Source: Streptomyces aureus
GTDB lineage: Bacteria > Actinomycetota > Actinomycetes > Streptomycetales > Streptomycetaceae
Length of the DNA: 64,000 nucleotides
NCBI RefSeq assembly: GCF_000725495.1
Contig: NZ_JNZD01000006.1
Span: 186,001 to 250,000, forward strand
Reading direction: 5' to 3'
Shown: one piece after another, positions 35,989-44,864 of the stretch
Numbering within the stretch: the first letter of the stretch is position 1
Layout of the letters: every line of letters begins with the position of its first letter
Program-made: the position numbers and the translations under genes
The notes under the pieces: model-generated
Database searches by the model: none
The model's input: only the letters and a program-made list of their open reading frames with translations
What the model was told of the DNA's origin: nothing

Positions 35989-36933
35989 TCAGCGGACCTT
36001 GTCGGCCGGACCCGCGTACAGGTACGTGGTCCGTTCGGTGATGTGGCTCGCGTCTCCCGCACGCGTCGACATGGTCTCGAGGATCTGTCCGTCGGACGGC
36101 CTCACGATCCAGTTCGGATCGTGGGGACTGTGCGCGACGTTGTCCGACCACTTCCAGGAGATCCGGGCTCCGGTTCGCCCGGCTCCGTCCTTCACTCCTG
36201 GTGTGACCTCGGCTCCGGGTGTGTCCGCCAGAACGCGGTAGAGCGCGGCGCGCAGGCGCGGGGAGGCGGGTGAGCCGGTCAGCAGCTCGCCCGACTGCCG
36301 GACGGTCTGCTCGGCGGCGGACGCCCCCTTCGCACCCGCGGACAGGATCCGGCGCAGGGCGTCCGGCCGCGTGGGGAGCTTGTCGAGGTTGCCCCAGCTC
36401 ACCTGCCGGGTGCCGACACGCCAACTGGTTCCCCCCGGTGGAGCCTTCTTGGTGACGGTTCGACCGTTCTGCGTCTTGATGACGAGCGCGTCGCGGCTCA
36501 GGTAGTAGGTGTCGGTGTGGGTCCTGTCGCCTTCCACCCAGGTCCTGACTGTGGTCTTCCAGTACGGAGCCTGCCCCCGGCCTCCGGAAGCGGCCCTGTC
36601 GGCAAGGGAGTTGAAGAGATCGGCGGCCGAGACGGTGGCTGCCGGCTCGCTGCCCACGCCGACCACCGGCAGAACGGCGAACCCCGTGGCGACGGCCGCG
36701 ACGGCGGCGGCGCAGGCGAGGAGCCGGCGCCTTCCGAAGCGGGACGTGACCACGACGGCGGCCGCGGACGCGGTGGGTACGGCGTGGTCGGTGTCCGCGG
36801 CGATCGCCTGGAGGACGAGGGCACGGGTCCTTTCCAGCACCTTCGGGTCGGGAGATTCGGTCCGTCCGGCGTTCCTGAGGGCGGTGGCGCCCGGGAAGTC
36901 GAGAACGTGGATGTCCTGGTCCTTGTGCGTCAT
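35989..36933 (-). CDS. Probable anti-sigma-like membrane protein (CU044_5270 type)
   Basis: The product has 314 residues. A cytosolic head of about 67 residues is followed by one TM helix (about 70-92, preceded by SRFGRRR) and an extracellular domain of 220 residues with YWKTTVRTWVEGDRTHTDTYYLSRD. The arrangement matches CU044_5270 proteins, which are encoded with ECF sigma factors and are thought to act as their membrane-bound partners. Its ATG overlaps the sigma stop as ATGA, so the two are translationally coupled. Anti-sigma function is inferred from context; no zinc-binding HxxxCxxC is present. Confidence 0.82.
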   Translation of the reverse strand: MTHKDQDIHVLDFPGATALRNAGRTESPDPKVLERTRALVLQAIAADTDHAVPTASAAAVVVTSRFGRRRLLACAAAVAAVATGFAVLPVVGVGSEPAATVSAADLFNSLADRAASGGRGQAPYWKTTVRTWVEGDRTHTDTYYLSRDALVIKTQNGRTVTKKAPPGGTSWRVGTRQVSWGNLDKLPTRPDALRRILSAGAKGASAAEQTVRQSGELLTGSPASPRLRAALYRVLADTPGAEVTPGVKDGAGRTGARISWKWSDNVAHSPHDPNWIVRPSDGQILETMSTRAGDASHITERTTYLYAGPADKVR

Positions 36934-37493
36934 GCGAAGTCTCCCGTCAGGTTCGTCAGAGTGCTCCCGGACAGCGCCACGCGCAGTCGGGTGCGGGCCC
37001 GGTGGAGCCGGGAGCGCGCGGTGCCGGCGGGGATCCCCACGACGGCCGCCGCTTCACTCGGCGTGAGTTGCTCCCAGGCCACGAGCAGGAGCAACTCGCG
37101 TTCCGGCTCGGGAAGCTGGGCGAGCCCGTTGCGCAGCTCCGGCACCACCGCCGCGACGTCCAGGCGCTGGTCGACCGCCCGCCACGGGTCGACCTCCGGG
37201 ATCTCCGACGTCCGCCGCGGGGCACCGGAAGTCCGGGAGAGGGTCTGCCAGTGCCGGGCCAGTACGTTCCTCGCGACGCCGAAGAGCCATCCTCTGGCAG
37301 AGCCCCGGGCGGCGTCATAGGTGTGGCGGGTGGCGTAGGCCTGAAGCCACACCTCGGAGAGCAGGTCGTCGGCGGCTGTCGGCGCACGGCGTACGAGATA
37401 GCCGTGCAGGGCGACGGAATGCCGATCGACCAGGGGTTCGAATGCCGCCGGCTCGCGTGCGGCGCGTACCAGCAGATCCTCGTCCCGGTCCAT
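36930..37493 (-). CDS. ECF sigma factor (sigma-70 family)
   Basis: A 187-residue ECF sigma factor. Region 2 includes DDLLSEVWLQAYATRHTYD and the ARGWLFGVARNVLARH block (about residues 22-80). Region 4 carries LPEPERELLLLVAWEQLTPS, then AAAVVGIPAGTARSRLHRAR (about 130-175). ATG 37493 has AGGAG 5 nt upstream. It overlaps the downstream membrane-protein gene by 4 bp (ATGA), the standard layout for a sigma/anti-sigma pair. The target genes and signal are unknown. Confidence 0.9.
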   Translation of the reverse strand: MDRDEDLLVRAAREPAAFEPLVDRHSVALHGYLVRRAPTAADDLLSEVWLQAYATRHTYDAARGSARGWLFGVARNVLARHWQTLSRTSGAPRRTSEIPEVDPWRAVDQRLDVAAVVPELRNGLAQLPEPERELLLLVAWEQLTPSEAAAVVGIPAGTARSRLHRARTRLRVALSGSTLTNLTGDFA

Positions 37494-37784
37494 GGAATCT
37501 CCTATCCGAGCCGCCGGGGCGGCGGCCTCAACCCGTACTTGCACGCAGGGGGCGGGAGCGTTCGCACGACATGGGGAGTGTCGGGTCTTACCGGCTCGAC
37601 GCCAAGGGTGGCACCGTGCGCCCGTCGGTTCCTGCGCCGCCGACGACGCGGACCGGCACCCGCCTGACCAGCACTCACCTGGACCGGGCGTTCACCCCGG
37701 GCCGGGTGAGCCACGCGGAACAGGCGAGCGACCGCGCGACCGCCTGTCGCAGCACCGCCGCCGAGGACCTACCTCCAAGATCCA

Positions 37785-37796
37785 TATGATCACCAC
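37785..37796 (+). promoter_or_regulatory. -10 element for a leaderless GNAT gene
   Basis: TATGAT ends 6 nt before the ATG at 37797 and there is no ribosome site, so transcription should begin at or next to the start codon. A -35 is not obvious. Confidence 0.55.
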
Positions 37797-38384
37797 ATGA
37801 TCGAAGGCACACTCGTACGACTGCGCGCCCCGCAGGCCGCCGACCTCGAGGCCCATCTGCGCTGGCGCAACGACCCCGAGGTGGCGCACTGGGCCACCGG
37901 CGGCGACCCGCACTACGGGCCCATCACCCGCGAGTCCATGGAACGCTTCCACGACTCCACACTCCGTCAGGACCCGCGCTCCGAGGCCACGTTCACGGTG
38001 GAGGACATGGCCGATGGCCGAGTGATCGGCACGGCCGACTACCGGGACCTGGACCCGTTCGCGGGCCGGGCGACGGTCGGCGTCGTCATAGGCGAGCGCG
38101 ACCACTGGGGCGGGGGCTACGGCTCCGAGGCGTTGCGCCTGCTGCTGGGCCACCTGTTCGGGGCGTGCCGCCTCCGGCGCGTCGAGCTGGAGACCTGGAG
38201 CGGCAACGAACGCGCCGTCCACGCCTTCCGCAAGGCGGGTTTCGTCGAGGAGGGACGCCGACGCGCCGCCGTACGGGTGGGTGAAGAATGGTACGACGGC
38301 GTGCTGTTCGGGCTGCTGCGCGAGGAGTGGACCGCCCTGAGAGCCGACGCACCGCCGATGACCCCGGCCGCCTCCGCCGGCTGA
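37797..38384 (+). CDS. GNAT acetyltransferase, RimJ/RimL-like
   Basis: The product has 195 residues. The N-terminus LVRLRAPQAADLEAHLRWRN, the acetyl-CoA-binding signature DHWGGGYGSEAL (near residues 102-113) and GNERAVHAFRKAGFVEEGR are typical of GNAT_3 family N-acetyltransferases. These acetylate protein N-termini, amino sugars or antibiotics. The substrate is unknown. A near-consensus -10 directly upstream suggests a leaderless message. Its 3' end faces the kinase gene across a strong hairpin. Confidence 0.88.
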   Translation: MIEGTLVRLRAPQAADLEAHLRWRNDPEVAHWATGGDPHYGPITRESMERFHDSTLRQDPRSEATFTVEDMADGRVIGTADYRDLDPFAGRATVGVVIGERDHWGGGYGSEALRLLLGHLFGACRLRRVELETWSGNERAVHAFRKAGFVEEGRRRAAVRVGEEWYDGVLFGLLREEWTALRADAPPMTPAASAG

Positions 38385-38524
38385 CCGGACCGATTCCTTC
38401 GCCCAGAGGCGCATCCGCGAAGCCCCGCCCACCTGGCGTCCCCGCCGGGCGGACCACGCGCCATGCGGACGCCCCCGAGCATTCCGCCCGCCGCGACATG
38501 ACCGTCGCGCCGGGCGTCTTCCCA

Positions 38525-38562
38525 CGTTCCCTCGCCGTCAGGTGCCTGGTGGCGAGGGAACG
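38525..38562. terminator. 12-bp hairpin between GNAT and kinase genes
   Basis: CGTTCCCTCGCC and GGCGAGGGAACG pair perfectly around a 14-nt loop; it lies 6 bp from the stop of the kinase gene and can serve both strands. Confidence 0.75.
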
Positions 38563-38567
38563 GGACC

Positions 38568-40838
38568 TCAGGTCTTGATCGCGTACAGGGAACGGTCCTG
38601 GCTGCCCGTGTAGACCACGCCGTCCGCCACCACGGGCGACGAGACCACGGCGTCGCCCGTGGGGAACTCCCAGCGCCGCTTGCCGTCCGCGGCGTTCACC
38701 GCGTACAGACGACGGTCGTCGCTCCCGACGTACACCACACCGTCCGCCACCACGGGCAGCCGCACGGCGTTGCCCGAGATGAAGGACCAGCGCTGCTTGC
38801 CGGTGGAGGCGTCCACCGCGTACAGGCGGTGGTCGTCGCTGCCGACGTACACCACGCCGTCCGCCACCACCGGCAGACGCACGGGGCCGCCGGCGGGGAA
38901 GCTCCAGCGCTTCTTGCCGCTGGCGGCGTCCAGGGCGTAGAGGTGGTGGTCGTCGCTGCCGACGTACACCGTGCCGTCGGCGATCGCCGGGGCGCGTACG
39001 ACGTCGTCGGCGGTGAAGGTCCAGCGCTTCTTCCCGCTCGCGGCGTCCACGGCGTACAGGCGGTGGTCGTGGGTGCCGAAGTAGAGCACACCGTCGGCCA
39101 GCACCGGAGAACCGACGGTCGCACCGGCCGGGAACGTCCAGCGCTTCCTGCCGCTCGCCGCGTCGACCGCGTACAGAAGGTGGTCGCGACTGCCGAAGAA
39201 CACCACACCGTTCGCCACGGCCGGCGTCGAGTGCACGGCGCCGCCGGTGGTGAAGGTCCAGCGCTTCTTGCCGCTGGCGGCGTCGACCGCGTAGAAACGG
39301 TGGTCACCGCTGCCGAAGAACACCGATCCGTCCGCCACGGCCGGTGCCGTGGAGACCTCGCCACCGGTGCCGAAGTGCCAGCGCTTCTTGCCGGTGGAGG
39401 TGTCCACCGCGTAGAGACGGTGGTCGTCGCTGCCGACGTACACCACGCCGTCGGCGACCACCGGCGAGTACACGGCGGCGGGCGCGGGGAAGGTCCACAA
39501 CGCCGTACCCGGCGCAGTTGCGGGCCGGGGAGAAGCGGACGCGGCTCCCGACCGGGAACGGCCCGTACCGGACCCCGACCCGGAGCCATCGGTATGCCTC
39601 CCGGGAGAGTCGTCGTCCAGGGCGTTCCAGACGGTGAGGGCGCTCGCGGCGGCCAGGACGCCACCGGTCAGCGCGAACAGGGCGCGCCGTCTGGAGACCG
39701 TGCCGTGCGGCTCGGCGGGCCGCATTGTCGGTTCGGGTGCTCCGTCCGTGGGCTCCACCGGGTCGGCGGCCACGGGATTGTCAGGGGTGGGCTGTTCTCC
39801 GGTGCGCGTGGCCGCCTGATGGAGCGCGGTCTCCTTGGGAGCGTCCGGTCCGGGTGGTTGCACTGCCGTGGGCGCGGGGGCGGGGAGGGGCGTGCCTGCG
39901 CCGCCGGGTACGGGCGAGGCCGGCACCGGGGACGGGGTGATCGTGCCGGTCGCGTGCTCCTGGACGAGGCGGGCGACCGGGGCCGGCATCCAGGTGGTCG
40001 CGGCGACGGGCGTGACCGTCGTCGGCCCGTCCGATGACTTCCCGGTGAAGTGCTCGAGAAGGTCGGCCAGAGTGGGCCGCTCGTCTGGGGTCTTGGCGAG
40101 GCAGGTGGCCACGATGTCGCGCAGCTCCGCCGGGACGGCGCTGAGGTCCGGCTGCTCGTAGACGGCACGGAAGTGCAGCGCGTGCGGGGTGCCGGTGCCC
40201 CAGGGGCCGGTGCCGGTTGCCGTGTAGGCGAGGATGGCGCCGAGGGCGAAGACGTCGCTGGCCGGGCCCACCCGTTCGCCGAGGAGCTGCTCGGGGGACA
40301 TGAAGCCAGGGGTTCCGATGCTCATGCCGGTCTGAGTGAGGGCGCTGGCCTCGCTCTCGAGCGAGATCCCGAAGTCGATCACCCGGGGGCCGTCGGCCGC
40401 CAGGAGCACGTTCGAGGGCTTGAGGTCGCGGTGGACGACTCCGGCCGCGTGCACGGCCTCCAGAGCCTCGACCAGTCCGGCGGCCAGGGTCACGACCGCG
40501 GACGCCGACCAGGGTCCATGTCCGGCGAGCGCCTCGGCGAGCGAGACACCGGGAACGTAGACGGTGGCCAGCCAGGCCGGGGTTCCCTCGGGGTCGGCGT
40601 CGACCACCCCCGCGGTGAACGCCCCGTTGACGCGTTTGGCGGCGGCGACCTCACGGGCGAAACGACGCCGGAAGTCGGCCTCCCTGGCCAGCTCCGGGCG
40701 CACCACCTTGATCGCGACCGCTCGGCCGCTGGGCGAGTGCGCCAGGAACACCTGCCCCATGCCGCCCTCGCCGATGCGCCCGACGATCCGGTACCGCCCG
40801 ACCTGGCGGGGATCCCCCGCTTCCAGATCCTGCACCAT
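38568..40838 (-). CDS. Membrane Ser/Thr protein kinase with eight PQQ-like propeller repeats
   Basis: The product has 756 residues. The cytosolic kinase domain (about 15-275) has GEGGMGQVF, the VAIKVV lysine, HRDLKPSN, a DFG (VIDFGIS) and the activation segment GTPGFMSPEQ. A Pro/Ala/Thr-rich juxtamembrane linker leads to a TM helix near 390-410 (after RRR). The extracellular part has eight repeats of about 38 residues (VVADGVVYVGSDDHRLYAVD, then GKKRW), forming an eight-bladed propeller. It probably senses an envelope ligand. ATG 40838 lies 16 residues before the kinase core; the frame is open to 41027. A PHO-box-like promoter lies upstream. Confidence 0.93.
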   Translation of the reverse strand: MVQDLEAGDPRQVGRYRIVGRIGEGGMGQVFLAHSPSGRAVAIKVVRPELAREADFRRRFAREVAAAKRVNGAFTAGVVDADPEGTPAWLATVYVPGVSLAEALAGHGPWSASAVVTLAAGLVEALEAVHAAGVVHRDLKPSNVLLAADGPRVIDFGISLESEASALTQTGMSIGTPGFMSPEQLLGERVGPASDVFALGAILAYTATGTGPWGTGTPHALHFRAVYEQPDLSAVPAELRDIVATCLAKTPDERPTLADLLEHFTGKSSDGPTTVTPVAATTWMPAPVARLVQEHATGTITPSPVPASPVPGGAGTPLPAPAPTAVQPPGPDAPKETALHQAATRTGEQPTPDNPVAADPVEPTDGAPEPTMRPAEPHGTVSRRRALFALTGGVLAAASALTVWNALDDDSPGRHTDGSGSGSGTGRSRSGAASASPRPATAPGTALWTFPAPAAVYSPVVADGVVYVGSDDHRLYAVDTSTGKKRWHFGTGGEVSTAPAVADGSVFFGSGDHRFYAVDAASGKKRWTFTTGGAVHSTPAVANGVVFFGSRDHLLYAVDAASGRKRWTFPAGATVGSPVLADGVLYFGTHDHRLYAVDAASGKKRWTFTADDVVRAPAIADGTVYVGSDDHHLYALDAASGKKRWSFPAGGPVRLPVVADGVVYVGSDDHRLYAVDASTGKQRWSFISGNAVRLPVVADGVVYVGSDDRRLYAVNAADGKRRWEFPTGDAVVSSPVVADGVVYTGSQDRSLYAIKT
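38580..39490. repeat. Eight-fold ~114-bp coding repeat (propeller blades)
   Basis: Near-identical units such as GTCGTCGCTGCCGACGTACA recur about every 114-120 bp across the extracellular part of the kinase gene. Several blades are almost identical in DNA, which suggests recent amplification or gene conversion and makes the locus prone to copy-number change. Confidence 0.8.
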
Positions 40839-41219
40839 GCCCAACCCGCACACCTCTACTTGCTCCGTGACCCGGGGGTCGCCGCCATTCACCTCGAACC
40901 ACGCCAGGGCGCCGTGGGGTTCACCTCGGTCGGCACCGGCGGTGTGTCGAAGGCACCCATGCCTTCGACGCTTCGAGGCTCGCCGTCCCACCGGTCCGCG
41001 GGCCGCCGGGGCGTACCCGTCCGGCACTCATGCGTCCACACCGGCAGCGGCGTGCGGCGGATCTCCACGGATCTCCCGAACGCCTGGATATGGCTGGATC
41101 CCGGCCGGACCTCGGCAAGCGCGATGATCATAACCGTGATGTGAACATGATGTGAACATACCTTCACATCATCTCGACGGAATCGCCATCTGCGGCCCAG
41201 CGTCTCGGGTGACCCGTCG
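40839..41219. other. Leader and promoter region of the kinase gene
   Basis: The 381 bp contain the operator/promoter at 41127-41171 and otherwise a long leader. The kinase frame remains open from 40839 to 41027, but those residues do not resemble a kinase N-terminus. A longer start cannot be excluded. Confidence 0.5.
41127..41171 (-). promoter_or_regulatory. PHO-box-like direct repeats and -10 upstream of the kinase gene
   Basis: TGATGTGAACA occurs twice in exact tandem (41137-41147, 41148-41158). Read on the minus strand each unit contains GTTCACATCA, close to the 11-nt GTTCACC units of Streptomyces PhoP boxes. An inverted TTCACATCA lies at 41163-41171. TATGAT on the minus strand (41132-41127) is a consensus -10, with the repeat over the -35 region. 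The leader to 40838 would be about 280 nt. Confidence 0.55.
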
Positions 41220-42725
41220 TCAGAGCTTCCGCCGGACCCGTCGACGTCGCACGTAGAGCGTCGCGGCGAGGGTGAGCAGCGGGAGGGCGACCGCCGCGGT
41301 GATGTCGAAGCGGGGGGTGGCCCAGGGCGGGCCCGGCCAGACGGAGACTTGGACGTCCGCCGCGTCGTCGGCCGGCCGGGTGTCGCGGCTGGGGTGGTCC
41401 GGGTCGGCGTCCGAGACCGTGACGCGACCGCCGTCGTGCGGGCCGGGCCGGTCGATGCGGAGGGTGAAGGGGAACGTCGTCGTGGTCCCCACCGCGCCGA
41501 CGCGAGCCGTGCACACGTAGCGCCGGGCACTCGGCTGCCGCTCGCTCGCCTCGGCCAGGGGTGTGCCGTCGTCGGTGACGGCCCGGCAGTCCTGGTCGAT
41601 CACCTCCTCGTCGTTCTCGAAGCGGTACGGCGACGCCGCCACGGTGGTGCCGTCCGGCACCGTGAAGACGACCTTGGCGTCGGCGGGCAGGGCACCGGGC
41701 CCGTTGTTCCGCACGCCGATCCGCACCGACGCGAGGCTGCCGACGGGGCCGCGGGCGGTGTCGGACACAGCGGCGAGCTCGCTCCGGTTGCGCACCGCCA
41801 CCCGGAAGGTCTGCCGGCCGTCGTCGGCCGTGTCCGTCGCGTCGGAGGCCGGTCGAGGGACCGGGAGGAGGTGCAGCGCTGGTCCGTCGCCCTTGCTGTA
41901 CCTCGACGCGATCGCGGCCGGGGGCACGTAGTCGTCACCCACTGCGGCGGCGGTGACGTCGACGGTGGGATACGTGGCGTCCCGCGCGGCTCGGAGGTGT
42001 TCGCGGGTCTCCAGGCCGTACGACCGTCCCGGTGGGATGACGATGTCGGCGGCGGGCAGCCTGCACCACGCCACCGTGTCCCCTCGGTAGCGGCAGTTGC
42101 GGTGCCGGTCGCCGAAGGTGACGCCTTCGCGCGCCTGCATCGTCAGCGACACCCCGCGGGCCGGCACGTCCCCGATGTTGTGCACCGTCAGCCCGACGGC
42201 GAGGCTCCCTCCCGCTGCCACGGGACCCGGATCGGGACCGAAGGTGACGCGGAGCTCCGGTCTGCCGACCACGACGAGGGAATGTCCGGTCACCGGCGCG
42301 AGGCCGGGCGCGGTCACGCGGTAGCGCAGCACCCCGGAGTCGCCCGCCTTCGCTCCCTTCGCGGGGCTCAGGTGGAAGGACTGGATACCGCCCGAACCCG
42401 TCGTCTCCGGATGGGTGTCGCAGTGGTAGACGGGCAGGTGGACGGGGCAGGCGTCAAGCGCGCGCTTGACGCCGACGATGTCCCTAAGACCGGTGGCGTC
42501 GAAGGTGATCCGCAGTCCCCCGGTCACTCCGACGGTCTTCTCCTGGACCCGCAAGTCGGACACGGGCCGGTCCGTGTCCCGCGAGACGTAGAAGACGGGA
42601 GGAGCGACGAGTTCCACCTTGGCTCCGCCGCTCGACGAGCACCCGGAGAGGAAGGCGGTGGTCGCGGCCAGGGCGAGCATGAGGCCGACGGCGGCCCTGC
42701 CCGCGCGGACCCGCAGGGGGTTCAC
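41220..42725 (-). CDS. Lipoprotein-like surface protein with CARDB/DUF11 repeats and C-terminal anchor
   Basis: The product has 501 residues. GTG 42725 overlaps the stop of the upstream kinase-like gene as GTGA. A signal of about 25 residues ends in the lipobox FLSGC. Two or three Ig-like CARDB/DUF11 regions follow (VGLTVHNIGDVPARGVSLTM near 165; VRIGVRNNGPGALPADAKVV near 345). A TM helix close to the C-terminus (about 474-492) ends in the basic tail RRRRVRRKL. Lipobox plus C-terminal helix would tether both ends. An adhesive or structural envelope role is likely; no catalytic motif is seen. Confidence 0.75.
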   Translation of the reverse strand: MNPLRVRAGRAAVGLMLALAATTAFLSGCSSSGGAKVELVAPPVFYVSRDTDRPVSDLRVQEKTVGVTGGLRITFDATGLRDIVGVKRALDACPVHLPVYHCDTHPETTGSGGIQSFHLSPAKGAKAGDSGVLRYRVTAPGLAPVTGHSLVVVGRPELRVTFGPDPGPVAAGGSLAVGLTVHNIGDVPARGVSLTMQAREGVTFGDRHRNCRYRGDTVAWCRLPAADIVIPPGRSYGLETREHLRAARDATYPTVDVTAAAVGDDYVPPAAIASRYSKGDGPALHLLPVPRPASDATDTADDGRQTFRVAVRNRSELAAVSDTARGPVGSLASVRIGVRNNGPGALPADAKVVFTVPDGTTVAASPYRFENDEEVIDQDCRAVTDDGTPLAEASERQPSARRYVCTARVGAVGTTTTFPFTLRIDRPGPHDGGRVTVSDADPDHPSRDTRPADDAADVQVSVWPGPPWATPRFDITAAVALPLLTLAATLYVRRRRVRRKL

Positions 42726-43312
42726 GCCCGCCCCACGGTTCCGGCCAGGTCGTCGATCTCCGCCCGGTACCGCTCGCGGAGGCGGGAGAAGGCAGTATGA
42801 CGGGGCCGACGGGGAAGGAACTCCCTGATCCTCTCGGCGCATTCGCGCGGGGTCGACGTGCCGGTGTCGCACTCCAGGTCGTAATCGCCATGACGGTGGA
42901 CGACGGCGTACTGCTGCGCGGCCAGACCCGACGGGCGGTCTCCGCGGGCCTGTTCACGGCGCGCGAGTTCCTCCAGCGGACAGTGGACCCCCACGAACAG
43001 CACGTCCTCGGCGCGCAGCACCGACAGACAGTCGAGCAACCGCCAGTGCTCGCTGAGGACATGGTCCACGACGACGTCGTTGCCCACTTCGGCCATGGCC
43101 GCGATCGAGCGGTGGAAGCCCATCCTGGTCCGGCGCAGCGCGAGGTCGAGTTCCTCGGCGCCGAGGGGCCGCCCCGTACGCATCGCGCCGAAGCCGTCCA
43201 CGGCCATGTGGAAGAAGACGCCGTCGTCGAGGACGTCGAGCAGTTCGCGGGCGATGCTCGACTTTCCCGAACTGGAGGTGCCGTTGAGGAAGATGATCCG
43301 GCCGCGTGTCAT
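42722..43312 (-). CDS. Chloramphenicol phosphotransferase-like kinase
   Basis: The product has 196 residues. Walker A is GTSSSGKSS (near residues 11-19). The AVDGFG motif has the Asp equivalent to the proposed catalytic Asp37 of Streptomyces venezuelae chloramphenicol 3-O-phosphotransferase, and QQYAVVHRHGDYDLECDT matches the conserved C-terminal segment (AYVVHEGVEYDVEVDT). It could phosphorylate chloramphenicol or another hydroxylated metabolite; resistance is not proven by sequence. It has no clear ribosome site. The downstream lipoprotein gene is coupled by a 4-bp overlap, an odd partnership. Confidence 0.82.
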   Translation of the reverse strand: MTRGRIIFLNGTSSSGKSSIARELLDVLDDGVFFHMAVDGFGAMRTGRPLGAEELDLALRRTRMGFHRSIAAMAEVGNDVVVDHVLSEHWRLLDCLSVLRAEDVLFVGVHCPLEELARREQARGDRPSGLAAQQYAVVHRHGDYDLECDTGTSTPRECAERIREFLPRRPRHTAFSRLRERYRAEIDDLAGTVGRA

Positions 43313-43535
43313 ACGGGGATGATCACACGGCCACCGGTCCCGCGTCGCCGAAGCCTTCGTCGAAGGGGTCAGCTGCGCTCCTTCCGCGGCTCGTCGCCGG
43401 CGTGGTTGACCGCGGCGCACTGGAGTACCGCGGTGGTCCGCAGCACGCTGCCGGCCTTTCCGATCACCGCGTCCTCCTTTATGACGTCACGGACTGGGGG
43501 TAATCCATTTCCTGCGGACCGGGCGGGCCTGGACA

Positions 43536-44030
43536 ATGATCGAACCGGAAAGCGTCTCTCCGAGATCGAAGCAGGTGGCCGAGCCCATGACCGACGCGCC
43601 GTCCACCCCGCAGGTGGTCTCCTTCGCGGCCTGGCGTGATGATGCTCCGGAGCCAGGCACCAGAGGCGTACGGCGCTACGTCACCCTGGCCGAACTCCTG
43701 GTCCGACTGGGGAGCTTCGGACTGGGGCTCAGATGGAGGGCTCGGTTCTCCGACGATCAGCCGCACCCGGCCTTCGATGAGCTGGTGGCGGCTTCGGCGG
43801 GCAACGGCGTGCCCACCCTTGCGCTGCTGGCCACGCGAGCGCCCTACCTACAGGCAGTCGACGCCGACTTCGAAGGCTACGCGGGGACCGAACTCGTCGT
43901 GACCCTGCGGGAGTTCGACAGCTCCTCCTGGGACGTCCGCACAGACGACCCGTGGGTGCTCCGTGAGATCCAACGGCACTACCCCGACGCCCGACCACTG
44001 ACGTCGGATGAATGGGACACCACGGGCTGA
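43536..44030 (+). CDS. Hypothetical protein
   Basis: The product has 164 residues. No domain is recognised. The C-terminal half (YLQAVDADFEGYAGTELVVT, then TDDPWVLREIQRHYPDARPL) looks like a compact alpha/beta domain, and the N-terminus has a Tyr/Leu-rich helix after RGVRRYVTL. ATG 43536 is the longest start; ATG 43587 has AGGTGG upstream and gives 147 residues. It stands alone between divergent and tandem neighbours. Confidence 0.6.
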   Translation: MIEPESVSPRSKQVAEPMTDAPSTPQVVSFAAWRDDAPEPGTRGVRRYVTLAELLVRLGSFGLGLRWRARFSDDQPHPAFDELVAASAGNGVPTLALLATRAPYLQAVDADFEGYAGTELVVTLREFDSSSWDVRTDDPWVLREIQRHYPDARPLTSDEWDTTG

Positions 44031-44110
44031 TCCTCTGAGCGCCCCTTGCAAGCCAGTGCAACCACTGCGCCGCGAGGTGACAGCCGAGAGGCGGCCTAAA
44101 GTGGTTCTCT

Positions 44111-44815
44111 GTGAAGCACGAAACGACGTCTCCCGATGCCGGGCCGGTGAACCAGGAATCCGGTGCGTCCGCGGCCTCGGCGCGGGTGGACGGGCGGGTC
44201 GAGCGGGGTAACCGCACTCGGCAGTCGGTGCTCGGGCGGACGGTCGACATCGCGTCGGTCGAAGGGCTGGAGGCGTTGTCCGTCGGGCGGCTCGCGACCG
44301 AGCTGGGGATCAGCAAGAGCGGAGTGTTCGCCGTCTTCGGGTCCAAGCAGGAACTCCAGCTCGCCACCGTCCGCGAAGCCGGCCGGATCTTCACCGAGCA
44401 GGTGATCCGGCCCGCCGAACAGGTCCCGGCGGGCGTCGGACGTGTGTGGCGGCTGTGCGAGCTGTGGCTCGAGTACTCGCGCGGACGGGTCTTCCCCGGC
44501 GGCTGCTTCTTCTACGGGGTCATCGCCGAGTTCGATGCCCGCACCGGGCCCGTGCACGACGCGCTCGTGTCGGCCCACCGGGCGTGGACGGACCTGCTGG
44601 AGCGCACGGTCGAAGAAGCCCGGGCGGGCGGCGAGCTGCGGCCCGACATCGACGTGCCCCAACTCGCTTTCGAGCTGCTCGCGTTGATGGAGACGGCCAA
44701 CGGTGTTGCCGTGCTGCACGGCGAGGAGACCGCCTACTGCCGGGCCCGGACGGGCATCGCCGAACGGTTGCGGAGCGCTGCCGCGGAGGGTTCGCCGGCA
44801 CCGCCCCTGCCGTAG
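44111..44815 (+). CDS. TetR family transcriptional regulator
   Basis: The product has 234 residues. A disordered head of about 35 residues precedes the HTH (TRQSVLGRTVDIASVEGLEA to LSVGRLATELGISKSGVFAVFGSKQEL, about 37-85). The ligand domain has Phe/Cys-rich FPGGCFFYG and resembles TetR_C_6-type regulators. TAAAGT at 44097-44102 ends 8 nt before the GTG and there is no ribosome site, so it may be leaderless. The operator-like dyad in front of the next gene (44866-44883) is a probable target. Confidence 0.88.
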   Translation: MKHETTSPDAGPVNQESGASAASARVDGRVERGNRTRQSVLGRTVDIASVEGLEALSVGRLATELGISKSGVFAVFGSKQELQLATVREAGRIFTEQVIRPAEQVPAGVGRVWRLCELWLEYSRGRVFPGGCFFYGVIAEFDARTGPVHDALVSAHRAWTDLLERTVEEARAGGELRPDIDVPQLAFELLALMETANGVAVLHGEETAYCRARTGIAERLRSAAAEGSPAPPLP

Positions 44816-44864
44816 GCGTTGCGCCGACCGTCCTGGGTCGTCGCGGCCGAGGCCGAAAAACAAA

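Noticed and set aside
35989..37493. Classical zinc-binding anti-sigma factor
   Set aside because: The partner protein lacks the HxxxCxxC motif; it fits the CU044_5270 type instead.
41148..41171. CRP-type site TGTGA...TCACA before the kinase gene
   Set aside because: The half-sites are 8 bp apart, not 6, and the exact 11-nt direct repeat is the stronger pattern.
42722..43312. Proven chloramphenicol resistance gene
   Set aside because: The family fold and catalytic Asp are there, but many homologues have other or unknown substrates; no chloramphenicol biosynthesis genes are visible.
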